Positions 1-8,528 of a DNA stretch of 64,000 nucleotides are shown one piece after another. Numbering within the stretch: the stretch's first letter is position 1; every line of letters starts with the position of its first letter. The stretch is from positions 248,001 to 312,000 of the forward strand of contig NZ_JADEYH010000003.1 of NCBI RefSeq assembly GCF_017114865.1, given 5' to 3'. The notes beneath the pieces were generated by a model. The model was not told the origin of the DNA and ran no database searches. It saw nothing but the letters and a program-made list of their open reading frames with translations. Source of the DNA: Streptomyces verrucosisporus. GTDB lineage: Bacteria > Actinomycetota > Actinomycetes > Streptomycetales > Streptomycetaceae. A program made the position numbers and the translations under genes.

Positions 1-69
1 TTCTCCGCTCCTCCGGCCCGCCTGTCCGGACGGGGCGCGCCGGACGGGGCGCCGGGAACCCGGCTCCGC

Positions 70-969
70 TCAGCCGAGCCGGCCGATCGCCTCCGTGGCG
101 ATGCGCTCGAAGACGGCCCGGTCGGCGGCGAAGCCCGTACCGGGGATGGGCCAGTGGACCGCGATCTCGGTGAAGCCCAGTTCGCGGTGGCGGCCGGCGA
201 AGTCCACGAAGGCCTCCACCGACTCCAGCGGGGCGTTCCCCTCCGGGGTGAAGCCGTGCAGCAGGACCTTGCCGAGGTCGGCCGTGTCCCGGCCGGCCTC
301 GGCGCACGCCTCGCCGAGCCGCTCGATCTGCCCGCGCAGCGCGGCCTGAGACTGCTGAGGTGTCCCGGTGTCGAAGAGCTTCGGGTCGCCGGTGGTCACC
401 CACGCCTGCCCGTACCGGGCGGCCAGCCTCATCCCGCGCGGCCCGGTGGCCGCCACCGCGAACGGCAGCCGGGGCCGCTGCACGCAGCCGGGGATGTTCC
501 GCACCTCCCTCGCCGAGTAGAAGGCGCCCCGCCGCGAGACCGAGTCCTCGGTGAGCAGCCGGTCCAGCAGCGGCACGAACTCGGCGAACCGGTCGGCCCG
601 CTCGCGCGGCGTCCACGGTTCCTGCCCGAGCGCGGTCGCGTCGAAGCCGCTGCCGCCCGCGCCGACGCCCAGGGTGATCCGGCCTCCCGAGATGTCGTCC
701 AGCGAGATCAGCTCCTTGGCGAGCGTCACCGGATGCCGGAAGTTGGGCGAGGTCACCAGGGTGCCCAGGCGTATCCGTTCCGTGGCGCCCGCGGCGGCCG
801 TCAGCGTCGGCAGCGCGCCGAACCAGGGGCCGTCGCGGAAGGGGACGCGCCAGGACAGGTGGTCGTAGGTGTACGCGGTGTGGAAGCCGAACTCCTCGGC
901 GCGCCGCCACTTGGCGCGGCCTCCCTCGTGCCAGCGGTCGACGGGAAGGATCACGGTGCTCAGACGCAT
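70..969 (-). CDS. LLM-class (luciferase-like) flavin/F420-dependent oxidoreductase
   Basis: 299-residue single-domain protein of the bacterial luciferase-like TIM-barrel superfamily, whose members use F420 or FMN to oxidise or reduce small molecules in the cytoplasm. Visible family hallmarks are the N-terminal barrel strand (STVILPVDRW), the EFGFHTAYTYDH segment near residue 27, RIRLGTLVTSPNFRHP (about residues 66-80) followed by KELISLDDISGGRITLGVG (about 85-103), and PFAVAATGPRGMRLAARYG (about 168-186), which in relatives line the cofactor pocket. Full length for the family. The substrate cannot be told. A degenerate partial second copy lies at 1766-1923 in the same orientation. It faces the toxin-antitoxin pair across about 80 bases. 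Confidence 0.85.
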   Translation of the reverse strand: MRLSTVILPVDRWHEGGRAKWRRAEEFGFHTAYTYDHLSWRVPFRDGPWFGALPTLTAAAGATERIRLGTLVTSPNFRHPVTLAKELISLDDISGGRITLGVGAGGSGFDATALGQEPWTPRERADRFAEFVPLLDRLLTEDSVSRRGAFYSAREVRNIPGCVQRPRLPFAVAATGPRGMRLAARYGQAWVTTGDPKLFDTGTPQQSQAALRGQIERLGEACAEAGRDTADLGKVLLHGFTPEGNAPLESVEAFVDFAGRHRELGFTEIAVHWPIPGTGFAADRAVFERIATEAIGRLG

Positions 970-1026
970 GCCACGACCCTAAGCCCCGGTGGTCGCGGGC
1001 AGCGCCGACGGATGACCGCAGGCGCG

Positions 1027-1040
1027 CATACCGTAGTATG
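1027..1040. promoter_or_regulatory. Palindrome upstream of the toxin-antitoxin genes, candidate operator
   Basis: CATAC-CGTA-GTATG is a perfect 5-bp inverted repeat with a 4-base spacer, ending 8 bases before the antitoxin ATG. Ribbon-helix-helix antitoxins usually bind such short palindromes to repress their own operon. The role here is inferred from position; the palindrome itself is seen directly. Confidence 0.45.
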
Positions 1041-1048
1041 CTCGAAGT

Positions 1049-1297
1049 ATGGCGGACACGACACGCATCACGGTGACACTGCCGACCGACCAGGTCGCCG
1101 AGCTCAGGAAGCTCACCGACAACGTCTCGGGATATGTCGCCGAGGCGGTGGCACGTCAGCTGCGGCATCAGTTGCTCGGCGCCGACCTGCGGCGTCACCA
1201 GGAAGAACACGGGGAGTTCACCGACGAGGAGCTGGCCGAGGCCCGCTCCAGGATCTTCGGCACGGCCGACGCCGGCGGGTCGGTGGACGCGGCGTGA
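1049..1297 (+). CDS. VapB-like antitoxin (ribbon-helix-helix type)
   Basis: 82-residue protein whose first 45 residues fit a ribbon-helix-helix fold: a short beta strand (TRITVTLPTDQVAEL) followed by two helices ending in the basic AVARQLRHQLL. The C-terminal half is acidic (EEHGEFTDEELAEARSRI), as in antitoxins that wrap around and neutralise the toxin. Its TGA overlaps the GTG of the PIN-domain gene (GTGA), so the two are translationally coupled. It is expected to repress its own promoter through the palindrome at 1027-1040. The function comes from the domain arrangement and the PIN partner. Confidence 0.75.
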   Translation: MADTTRITVTLPTDQVAELRKLTDNVSGYVAEAVARQLRHQLLGADLRRHQEEHGEFTDEELAEARSRIFGTADAGGSVDAA

Positions 1298-1695
1298 TCG
1301 AGCACGTCGAGACCGTCGTCCTGGACTCACAGGGGCTCTCCGCCTGGATCGCCGAGGATCGCAAGATCCTCGGCATGTTCCAGGTGTTCCACACCATGGG
1401 GGCCGACCTCGTCATCGGCGCCAACACCATCGTGGAGGTCAGCCACGCGCGGGTGAACATGCCTCGACTGCGGTGGGCGCTCTCCCGCGTCAAGGTCGAG
1501 CCGGTGACCGAGGCGGCGGCGAAGGCGTCCGCGCAACTGCTCAAGACCGCGGGCCTGCACGGCCACAAGTACGCGATCGACGCGACCGTCGCCGAGGTGG
1601 CACTGCGTCAGCCGGGCCCGGTGGCCGTACTGACGTCCGATGTCGATGACATGGCCCGGCTGTGCGGCGATCGCGTCCGGCCCATCGGCGTCTGA
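1294..1695 (+). CDS. PIN-domain toxin (VapC-like ribonuclease)
   Basis: 133 residues, starting at the GTG inside the GTGA overlap with the antitoxin; no other start keeps the family length. PIN-domain acidic residues are visible: the N-terminal Asp in VVLDSQGLSAW (residue about 9), Glu in ANTIVEVSHARVN (about 48), Asp in HKYAIDATVAEVAL (about 98) and Asp in VAVLTSDVDDMARL (about 118). These normally coordinate Mg for RNA cleavage, often of tRNA. The module sits between an intact oxidoreductase gene and a fragment of a second copy, which suggests a rearranged site. Confidence 0.75.
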   Translation: MIEHVETVVLDSQGLSAWIAEDRKILGMFQVFHTMGADLVIGANTIVEVSHARVNMPRLRWALSRVKVEPVTEAAAKASAQLLKTAGLHGHKYAIDATVAEVALRQPGPVAVLTSDVDDMARLCGDRVRPIGV

Positions 1696-1765
1696 ACGGA
1701 CGGCTGCGCTCACCGGTCGAAGGGATCTGCGCAGGTCAGACCGCGATGGGTGATCGAGGCTTGAC

Positions 1766-1923
1766 CGAGGTCACCGGAGTGCCCGGGCGTATCCGCTCCG
1801 TGGTGCCCGCGGCGGCCGCCGGCGTCGGCAGCGCGCCGAACCAGGGTCCGTCGCGGAACGGGACGCGCCGGGACAGGTGGTCGTAGGGGTGCGCGGTGTG
1901 GAAGCCGAGCTCCTCGGCGCGCC
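1766..1923 (-). pseudogene. Fragment of a second luciferase-like oxidoreductase gene
   Basis: About 158 bases align almost continuously with bases 748-905 of the oxidoreductase gene at 70-969, in the same orientation. Read on the minus strand it gives RRAEELGFHTAHPYDHLSRR and PFRDGPWFGALP, close to residues 22-76 of the intact protein. It has no start codon, its N-terminal end runs into the kptA 3' end, and it loses similarity after the TPVTS segment. It is a remnant of a gene duplication, not a gene. Confidence 0.8.
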
Positions 1924-1950
1924 GTCGGCCCGCGGCGGCAGCGGCGGCCG

Positions 1951-2499
1951 TCAGCCGGGCAGGCGCAGGTACTCCGGCGGTACGCGCGGCACCAGCCACA
2001 CCCCGTTGTCGCTGACCCGGAACGCGTGCCCGTCCCGGTGCATCGCCCCGGCGTCCACCACCAGCACCACCGGCCTCCCGCGCCGCGCCCCCACGGCGGC
2101 GGCCGTCTCGCGGTCGGGCGAGAGGTGGACGTCGTGACGTGCCATCGCCCGCAGGCCGTCCCGCCGGATGTCGGCCACGTACCGCCCGACCGTCCCGTGG
2201 AAGAGGTACGGGGGCGGCTCGGCGGGAGGCAGGCCCAGATCCACGCCGACGGTGTGTCCCTGGGCGGCCCGGATGCGGTCCCGTCCGGGATCGAGCGTGA
2301 AGCGCCGCTTGTCGTTGGTGGCGACGACCTCCTCCAGCTCCTCGCGGGTGAGCCGGAAGCCGTGGCGTGCCGCGGCTTCCAGCAGTTCCCCGACACCCAC
2401 CCAGCCGTGGGCGTCCAGGGTGAGCCCGATCCGCTCGGGAGCGTGCCGCAGATGCCGTGCGACGTACTTCGAGATCCGCCTGCGGCGCCTGTCGTCCAT
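1951..2499 (-). CDS. kptA: RNA 2'-phosphotransferase (Tpt1/KptA family)
   Basis: 182-residue enzyme that transfers an internal 2'-phosphate from RNA to NAD, releasing ADP-ribose 1'',2''-cyclic phosphate. The ATG at 2499 gives the classic beginning of the family (MDDRRRRRISKYVARHLRHA) and the usual length; longer upstream reading is low-complexity and unsupported. Hallmarks: SKYVARHLRHAPERIGL at the N-terminus, YLFHGTVGRYVADI (about residue 98), ARHDVHLSPDRETA (about 121) and a final VWLVPRVPPEYL. In bacteria its physiological substrate is unknown since tRNA splicing is absent. No operon partner is evident; it abuts the oxidoreductase fragment. Confidence 0.9.
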   Translation of the reverse strand: MDDRRRRRISKYVARHLRHAPERIGLTLDAHGWVGVGELLEAAARHGFRLTREELEEVVATNDKRRFTLDPGRDRIRAAQGHTVGVDLGLPPAEPPPYLFHGTVGRYVADIRRDGLRAMARHDVHLSPDRETAAAVGARRGRPVVLVVDAGAMHRDGHAFRVSDNGVWLVPRVPPEYLRLPG

Positions 2500-2588
2500 A
2501 ACCGGCCAGGGTGTCCCGGGAGCCGTCGCGGCGCACCTCGTTCTCGCGTCCGCGGTCCTCACACCCGCCGGATCCGCGGGCTTCGCCC

Positions 2589-4469
2589 TCACGCCCGCGC
2601 CCGCACGTTGATCCGGGCGAACGCCCGCAGCGCGCTCGGCGCCAGCCGGGCCAGCACCACACCGCCCCACGCCTCCAGCCCCACCGGGACCACCGCCTTG
2701 TTCCGGATCACCGAGCGCAGCACCGTGTCGGCGGCCCTCTCCGGGGCGAACCTGCGGATCCGGTAGACCTGGAGGGCCCTCTTGCGGCGGAGGCCGGCGT
2801 CCCGCTCGTCGGTGCCGCGGAAACGCGTGTCCTCGATGATCGAGGTGCTGATGATGCCGGGGCAGACGGCCGAGACCCCGATGCCCTCACCGGCCAGGTC
2901 CGCGCGCAGTACCTGGCTGAGCATCAGCGCCGCCGCCTTGGAGGTGCAGTACGCGGGCAGGGCCCGGGTGGGCTCGTAGGCGGCGCAGGAGACGACGTTG
3001 ACGATGTGGCCGCCCTGTCCCCGCTCGGACATCTGCCGTCCGAAGAGGCGGCAGCCGTGGACGGTGCCCCACAGGTTGGAGCCCAGGACCGCCTCCCAGT
3101 CGTCCGCGGTGTGCTCCAGGAACGGCCCGGCCGCCGCGATCCCGGCGTTGTTGACCAGTACGTCCACCACGCCGTGCTCGGCGGCCGTCCTGCGCGCCAG
3201 CTCCTCCATCGCCGCCCCGTCGGAGACGTCCACGGTCTCGGCCCACGCCTCCTGCGCGCCTGCCAGCCGCGCCAGCTCGGCCGTACGCGCCACCTCCTCG
3301 CCCCGGACGTCCACGGCGACGACCCGGGCGCCGGCCCGGGCGAAGGCCAGCGCCGTCTCGTGGCCGATGCCCCGGGCCGCGCCGGTGACCAGCACCAGCA
3401 GGCCGCCGAAGTGCTCCGCGTACTCCTCCTGCCGCGCGCGCCCCCGGCGCCCGCGCCGCCCGCCGCGCCGCACCGTCGCCGGTGCGCCCACCTCCCCGCC
3501 GCCGCGCGCCCCGTGCGCCCCGTGTTCTCCGTGCGCCCCGTACGCCTCGCACTCCTCGACGAACGAGCCGATCCAGTCGGCCAGCCGGTCGGGCCGGGTG
3601 CGCGGCGCCCAGTGGCCGGCGTGCAGGGAGCGGCAGGTCAGGCGGGGAGTCCACCGCTCCGCCTCGTCCCGCAGTGCGGGGGAGAGGAACGGATCCCCGG
3701 TCGGGGTGACGAGCTGCACGGGCACATGGGCGTAGGGGGCCTCGCGCGGCCGGAGCATCCGGGCCCGTACGTTGTCGCGGTACAGCCACAGGCCGTGCGC
3801 GGCGTCGCGGGGCAGCGAGGGCGCGGGGTGGCCCCCGCCCGAGATGCCCTCGGAGCGCCGCAGCATGCCCGGCCAGGCCCTGCCCAGCGGCCCCCGCCAG
3901 GCCAGTTCCGGCAGGACGGGCACATGCATCGCGTACACGTACCAGGAGCGGGCGCCCTGCCCCAGCGCCTGGGCCAGACGCCGCGGGGTGGGGCGGGTCA
4001 GCCGCCTGCGGAACCAGTGCCCGAAGTGGTCCAGGGAGGGCCCGGACATCGAGGTGAAGGACGCGATCCGGCCCCGGGTGCGCTCGGCCGTGGCGAACTC
4101 CCAGCCCTGCACCGAGCCCCAGTCGTGCCCGACCAGGTGCACCGGGGCTTGCGGGCTGACCGCGTCCGCGACCGCCAGGAAGTCGCCGGTCAGCCGCTCC
4201 AGCGTGAAGCCGCCGCGCAGCGGCCGAGGGGCGGCGGACCGGCCGCAGCCGCGCACGTCGTACAGCACCACGTGGAAGCGGTCCGCCAGCCGTTCGGCCA
4301 CCGGCGCCCAGACCTCCTTGGAGTCCGGGTAGCCGTGCAGCAGTACCACCGTGGGACGGCGGTCGCCGTCCGCCGCCTCGCCCAGCTCGGCGACGCACAG
4401 CTCCACACCGTCCGCCCCGGGCACGCGCCGCTCCCGCGCGCCTCCGAGACCACTGGCCTCCGCCTCCAT
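2589..4469 (-). CDS. Alpha/beta hydrolase - short-chain dehydrogenase fusion (EphD-like)
   Basis: 626-residue two-domain protein. Residues about 15-300 form an alpha/beta hydrolase of epoxide-hydrolase type (VVLLHGYPDSKEVW oxyanion segment; nucleophile region LVGHDWGSVQGWEFA with Asp as nucleophile; HWAPRTRPD near the end as the His region). A low-complexity His/Gly/Ala linker (AHGEHGAHGARGGG) leads to a short-chain dehydrogenase (about 355-626) with TGAARGIG cofactor motif, NNAGIA, a Ser in NVVSCAAYEP and the catalytic YCTSK. The architecture matches mycobacterial EphD, linked to lipid metabolism. ATG 4469 is preceded by GGAGGAGAG, so it is preferred to a start at 4532. It is divergent from the ABC operon. 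Confidence 0.85.
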   Translation of the reverse strand: MEAEASGLGGARERRVPGADGVELCVAELGEAADGDRRPTVVLLHGYPDSKEVWAPVAERLADRFHVVLYDVRGCGRSAAPRPLRGGFTLERLTGDFLAVADAVSPQAPVHLVGHDWGSVQGWEFATAERTRGRIASFTSMSGPSLDHFGHWFRRRLTRPTPRRLAQALGQGARSWYVYAMHVPVLPELAWRGPLGRAWPGMLRRSEGISGGGHPAPSLPRDAAHGLWLYRDNVRARMLRPREAPYAHVPVQLVTPTGDPFLSPALRDEAERWTPRLTCRSLHAGHWAPRTRPDRLADWIGSFVEECEAYGAHGEHGAHGARGGGEVGAPATVRRGGRRGRRGRARQEEYAEHFGGLLVLVTGAARGIGHETALAFARAGARVVAVDVRGEEVARTAELARLAGAQEAWAETVDVSDGAAMEELARRTAAEHGVVDVLVNNAGIAAAGPFLEHTADDWEAVLGSNLWGTVHGCRLFGRQMSERGQGGHIVNVVSCAAYEPTRALPAYCTSKAAALMLSQVLRADLAGEGIGVSAVCPGIISTSIIEDTRFRGTDERDAGLRRKRALQVYRIRRFAPERAADTVLRSVIRNKAVVPVGLEAWGGVVLARLAPSALRAFARINVRARA

Positions 4470-4632
4470 ACGTGCCTCTCCTCCCACCACGCCCGGCACT
4501 CCCGCCCTCCGGGTAGCCGGTCTCCCCGGCATGACACCGGTCCCGGTCAGGACCTACCCCGCCGGAGGAGTCCTCAGGGGTATCTACGCCTCCAGAACGA
4601 GGAACAATCACGCCCCCGGGGTGAGGTGACCG

Positions 4633-5712
4633 GTGCCACGCGGTACTACGGTCGTGGGCGTGACTGTGATCGCGACCGAAAGCCTCAGCAAGCGGTACCC
4701 ACGGGTGACCGCGCTCGACCGGCTCACCATGCAGATCGAACCCGGGGTGACCGGACTGGTGGGCGCCAACGGCGCGGGCAAGTCCACCCTGATCAAGATC
4801 CTCCTGGGACTGGCCCCGGCCAGCGAGGGCAACGCCTCCGTGCTCGGCCTGGACGTGGCCACCGAGGGCGGCGCCATCCGCGAGCGCGTCGGGTACATGC
4901 CCGAACACGACTGCCTGCCGCCCGACGTGTCGGCGACCGAGTTCGTCGTCCACATGGCGCGGATGTCCGGCCTGCCCGCCTCCGCAGCCCGCGAGCGCAC
5001 CGCCGACACCCTGCGCCACGTCGGCCTGTACGAGGAGCGCTACCGCCCGATGGGCGGCTACTCGACGGGCATGAAGCAGCGGGTCAAGCTGGCCCAGGCG
5101 CTCGTCCACGACCCGCGGCTGGTGCTGCTGGACGAGCCCACCAACGGCCTCGACCCGGTCGGCCGCGACGACATGCTCGGCCTGATCCGCCGCGTCCACA
5201 CCGACTTCGGCATCTCGGTGCTGGTCACCTCGCATCTGCTGGGCGAGCTGGAGCGCACCTGCGACCACGTCGTCGTCATCGACGGCGGGAAGCTGCTGCG
5301 CTCCTCCTCCACCGCCAGCTTCACCCAGGAGACCACCACCCTGGCGGTCGAGGTCACCGACACCGACGCCCACCCCGACGGCACCGAGGCGCTGCGCACC
5401 GCCCTGGCCGGGGCCGGGCTCACCGTGGCGCCCCCCGGCGCGGGCGGCGAGGGCCTGCCGGGCGCCGGGCACGTACTGCTGGTCGAGGCGGGCTCCGAGG
5501 CCGTCCACGACACCGTCCGCGACACGGTCGCGGAGCTGGGCCTGGGACTGGTCCGCATGGAGCAGCGCAGGCACCGCATCGCCGAGGTCTTCCAGACGCC
5601 CGGCACCACCGCGGGCACCGCCGCCGGCACCTCGGAGCAGGCCACCGGGCAGGCCGTGGAGCAGGCCGCCGAGAAGAGCACGCAGAAGGGAGGCAGCACC
5701 GATGCGGCCTGA
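4633..5712 (+). CDS. ABC transporter ATP-binding protein (ABC-2 exporter, first cassette)
   Basis: 359-residue ATPase of the ABC-2 exporter type. Walker A GANGAGKST (about residue 47), signature YSTGMKQRVKLAQAL (about 142), Walker B LVLLDEPTNGLDP (about 162) and switch His in VLVTSHLL are all present. The C-terminal 120 residues form a low-complexity extension ending in a Gln/Glu/Ala-rich tail. GTG 4633 has GAGG six bases upstream; a second in-frame GTG at 4660 would give the more usual N-terminus (TVIATESLSKRYP), but lacks a clear ribosome site. Its 3' end overlaps the permease gene by 11 bases. Substrate unknown. Confidence 0.88.
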   Translation: MPRGTTVVGVTVIATESLSKRYPRVTALDRLTMQIEPGVTGLVGANGAGKSTLIKILLGLAPASEGNASVLGLDVATEGGAIRERVGYMPEHDCLPPDVSATEFVVHMARMSGLPASAARERTADTLRHVGLYEERYRPMGGYSTGMKQRVKLAQALVHDPRLVLLDEPTNGLDPVGRDDMLGLIRRVHTDFGISVLVTSHLLGELERTCDHVVVIDGGKLLRSSSTASFTQETTTLAVEVTDTDAHPDGTEALRTALAGAGLTVAPPGAGGEGLPGAGHVLLVEAGSEAVHDTVRDTVAELGLGLVRMEQRRHRIAEVFQTPGTTAGTAAGTSEQATGQAVEQAAEKSTQKGGSTDAA

Positions 5713-6643
5713 CACGGGCAACCACCCCGGCACCCATCCCGGAGCCGCCGTCCCCGCCCAGCGCGGCGAGGACGCCAGCATCCACAACATCGGCTACCGC
5801 CACTACGACGGCCCCCGCCTGGGCCGCTCCTACGCCCGGTGGTCGCTGCTGGTCCAGTCCCTGCGTGGCGCGTACGGCCTGGGCCGCTCCGCGAAATCCA
5901 AGGTTCTGCCGTTCATCCTGCTGGCCGTGATGGTCCTGCCCGCGGGCGCGATGGTCGCGATCACCATCACCACCGGCCTCGACGAGCTGCCGATGCGGTA
6001 CAGCGAGTACGTGCTGGTGATGCAGCCGGTCATCGGCCTCTACATCGCCGCCCAGGCCCCGCAGTCGGTCTCCCTGGACCTGCGGTTCCGCACCGTGCCG
6101 CTGTACTTCTCCCGCCCGGTCGAGCGCGCCGACTACGTGGGCGCCAAGTACGCGGCCATGACCGCGGCGCTGTTCCTGTTCACCTCCCTGCCGCTGGTGG
6201 TGCTGTACGCGGGCGGGCTGCTGGCGAAGCTCGGCTTCGCCGACCAGAGCACGCAGTTCCTCCAGGGGCTCGGCTCCACCGCGGTGTTCTCCGTGCTCCA
6301 TGCGGGTGTCGGCCTGCTGGTCGCGGCACTCACCCCGCGCCGGGGCTTCGGCGTCGCCGCGGTCATCGCGGTGCTCACCATTCCCTACTTCGCGGTCAAC
6401 ACCGTCCAGGCGATCGCGGAGTTCCAGGGCGGCAACGCCACCGCCGTCACCTGGCTCGGCCTGGCCTCCCCCGGCTCGCTCGTCGATGGCATCCAGTCGG
6501 CGTTCCTCGGCGGCACCTCCGGCTTCCCCGGCTTCCATGAGCCCGGCACCGCCGTGGGGGCCGTCTATGTCCTGGTCACCCTGGCCCTGATCGCCGGCTG
6601 CTGGGCGGCGCTGATGGCCCGCTACCGCAAGGCGGGCCTGTGA
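5702..6643 (+). CDS. ABC transporter permease (ABC-2 type)
   Basis: 313-residue integral membrane protein. After a hydrophilic N-terminus (residues 1-75) there are about six hydrophobic segments, for example LPFILLAVMVLPAGAMVAIT, ALFLFTSLPLVVLYAGGLLA and the final AVYVLVTLALIAGCWAALMA. The cytosolic stretch SLDLRFRTVPLYFSRPVERADYV is typical of ABC-2 permeases. It overlaps the preceding ATPase gene by 11 bases, so the two form one exporter half-system; the second ATPase/permease pair follows after 95 bases. Confidence 0.85.
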   Translation: MRPDTGNHPGTHPGAAVPAQRGEDASIHNIGYRHYDGPRLGRSYARWSLLVQSLRGAYGLGRSAKSKVLPFILLAVMVLPAGAMVAITITTGLDELPMRYSEYVLVMQPVIGLYIAAQAPQSVSLDLRFRTVPLYFSRPVERADYVGAKYAAMTAALFLFTSLPLVVLYAGGLLAKLGFADQSTQFLQGLGSTAVFSVLHAGVGLLVAALTPRRGFGVAAVIAVLTIPYFAVNTVQAIAEFQGGNATAVTWLGLASPGSLVDGIQSAFLGGTSGFPGFHEPGTAVGAVYVLVTLALIAGCWAALMARYRKAGL

Positions 6644-6738
6644 TGACCGGGGCACGGGCGCGCAGGGCCCGGACGGCCCGGACGGCGGCGGTCCGGACGG
6701 CGAAGCATCGGACGAGGAACGAGAAGGCGGCCTGACCC

Positions 6739-7656
6739 ATGACCACCATCCGCATCGACCATGTGTCCCGCTGGTTCGGCAACGTGGTCGCCGTCAACGA
6801 CGTGACCATGGACATCGGCCCGGGCGTCACGGGGCTGCTCGGCCCCAACGGCGCGGGCAAGTCCACCCTGATCAACATGATGGGCGGCTTCCTGGCCCCC
6901 TCCACCGGTTCCGTCACCCTCGACGGCGCGGCGATCTGGCGCAACGAGCAGGTCTACCGGGAGATCGGCGTCGTCCCCGAGCGCGAGGCGATGTACGACT
7001 TCCTCACCGGCCGCGAGTTCGTGCTGGCCAACGCCGAGCTGCACGGCCTGCCCGACGCGGGCGAGGCCGCTCGGCGGGCCCTGGCCACCGTGGAGATGGA
7101 GTACGCCCAGGAGCGGAAGGTCTCCACCTACAGCAAGGGCATGCGGCAGCGCGTGAAGATGGCCTCCGCGCTCGTCCACGACCCGTCCGTGCTGCTGCTG
7201 GACGAACCGTTCAACGGCATGGACCCGCGCCAGCGCATGCAGCTGATGGAGCTGCTGCGGCGGATGGGCGCCGAGGGCCGCACGGTGCTGTTCTCCTCCC
7301 ACATCCTGGAGGAGGTCGAGCAGCTCGCCTCCCACATCGAGGTGATCGTCGCGGGGCGGCACGCGGCCTCCGGTGACTTCCGGCGCATCCGCCGGCTGAT
7401 GACCGACCGCCCCCACCGCTACCTGGTGCGCTCCAGCGACGACCGAGCGCTGGCCGCGGCCCTGATCGCCGACCCCAGCACGGCGGGCATCGAACTCGAC
7501 TGGTCCGAACGCGCCCTGCGCGTCCAGGCGATCGACTTCACCCGCTTCACCGAGCAGCTCCCGCGCATCGCCCGCGAGCACGGGATCCGGCTCCTCACGG
7601 TCTCGCCCTCGGACGAGTCCCTGGAGAGCGTCTTCTCCTACCTCGTCACGGCCTGA
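6739..7656 (+). CDS. ABC transporter ATP-binding protein (second cassette)
   Basis: 305 residues. Walker A GPNGAGKST (about residue 36), signature TYSKGMRQRVKMASAL (about 132), Walker B VLLLDEPFNGMDP (about 153) and the switch His in LFSSHILEEVE. The C-terminal 80 residues (from about 225) resemble the regulatory extension of ABC-2 ATPases and end SDESLESVFSYLVTA, a motif common in this subfamily. It is a paralogue of the first cassette. Gene order ATPase-permease-ATPase-permease on one strand with short gaps points to a single operon, possibly a four-subunit exporter. Confidence 0.88.
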   Translation: MTTIRIDHVSRWFGNVVAVNDVTMDIGPGVTGLLGPNGAGKSTLINMMGGFLAPSTGSVTLDGAAIWRNEQVYREIGVVPEREAMYDFLTGREFVLANAELHGLPDAGEAARRALATVEMEYAQERKVSTYSKGMRQRVKMASALVHDPSVLLLDEPFNGMDPRQRMQLMELLRRMGAEGRTVLFSSHILEEVEQLASHIEVIVAGRHAASGDFRRIRRLMTDRPHRYLVRSSDDRALAAALIADPSTAGIELDWSERALRVQAIDFTRFTEQLPRIAREHGIRLLTVSPSDESLESVFSYLVTA

Positions 7657-7714
7657 GAACACCCGGGCCGCCGAGGAACCCGAGACCGCCTGAGAACCAA
7701 GGAGCCACACACCG

Positions 7715-8434
7715 ATGTACGACCCCACGGTCGCCCGGCTCACCTACCGGGCCCTGCTCGGCCGACGCCGGGCGCTGATCCTGTTCGTCCTGCCCGCCGT
7801 ACTGATCATGATCTCCGTCGCGGTCCGCCTGCTGGTGGGCGCCGACGACGCCGTCGCCAATCAGGTGCTCGGCGGCTTCGCGCTGGCCACCATGGTCCCG
7901 CTGATCGGCGTGATCGCCGGGACCGGCGCGATCGGCCCGGAGATCGACGACGGCTCGATCGTCTACCTGCTGGCCAAGCCGCTGAAGCGGCCGGCGATCA
8001 TCCTCACCAAGCTGACCGTCGCCGTCGGCGTCACCATGGTGTTCTCCGCCGTCCCCATGCTGATCGCCGGATTCGTCCTCAACGGCAACAGCCAACAGAT
8101 CGCCGTCGCCTACGCCGTCGCCGCGGTCGCCGCGTCCGTCGCCTACAGCGCGCTGTTCCTGCTGCTGGGCACGGTCAGCCGGCAGGCCGTCGTCCTCGGC
8201 CTGGTCTACGCGCTGATCTGGGAGGCGCTCATCGGCAGCCTCGTCCCCGGCGCCCGGACCCTCAGCGTCCAGCAGTGGGCACTGGCGCTGGCCGAGAAGA
8301 CCGCGCCGGGCGCGGGCATCGCCTCCGACGTCGGACTGCCGGTCGCCGCGGTGCTGCTGGCGGTGGTGACCGCCGCCGGAGCCTGGTACGCCGGGCGGAA
8401 GCTGCGCACCCTCACCCTCGCCGGCGAGGAGTGA
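7715..8434 (+). CDS. ABC transporter permease (ABC-2 type, second)
   Basis: 239-residue membrane protein with about six hydrophobic segments (ALILFVLPAVLIMISVAVRL, FALATMVPLIGVIAGTGAIG, LTVAVGVTMVFSAVPMLIAG, SALFLLLGTVS, VVLGLVYALIWEALIG, VAAVLLAVVTAAGAWYAGRK). The short loop DDGSIVYLLAKPLKRPAI is typical of ABC-2 permeases. It follows the second ATPase by 58 bases with AGGAG upstream of ATG 7715 and ends the operon before the inverted repeat at 8482-8520. Confidence 0.85.
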   Translation: MYDPTVARLTYRALLGRRRALILFVLPAVLIMISVAVRLLVGADDAVANQVLGGFALATMVPLIGVIAGTGAIGPEIDDGSIVYLLAKPLKRPAIILTKLTVAVGVTMVFSAVPMLIAGFVLNGNSQQIAVAYAVAAVAASVAYSALFLLLGTVSRQAVVLGLVYALIWEALIGSLVPGARTLSVQQWALALAEKTAPGAGIASDVGLPVAAVLLAVVTAAGAWYAGRKLRTLTLAGEE

Positions 8435-8481
8435 CCGACCGCAGGTCACCGAATAACAGGCACCGAACACCGGATATCGGA

Positions 8482-8520
8482 CGTACGAGGCCGGAGGGCA
8501 CCGCCCTCCGGCCTCGTACG
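8482..8520. terminator. Perfect 18-bp inverted repeat, terminator of the ABC operon
   Basis: CGTACGAGGCCGGAGGGC pairs with GCCCTCCGGCCTCGTACG around a 3-base loop. It lies 47 bases after the last permease gene and ends only 8 bases before the ATG of the MarR gene, so besides terminating it must overlap the MarR promoter (candidate -10 TACGCT at 8517-8522). It could instead be an operator; there is no long T run. Confidence 0.6.
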
Positions 8521-8528
8521 CTGGAAAC

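Noticed and set aside
2511..5930. Very long open frame on the plus strand
   Set aside because: It is antisense to the hydrolase/SDR fusion and out of frame with the ABC ATPase; its Arg/Pro/Ala-rich composition is that of a shadow frame in GC-rich DNA.
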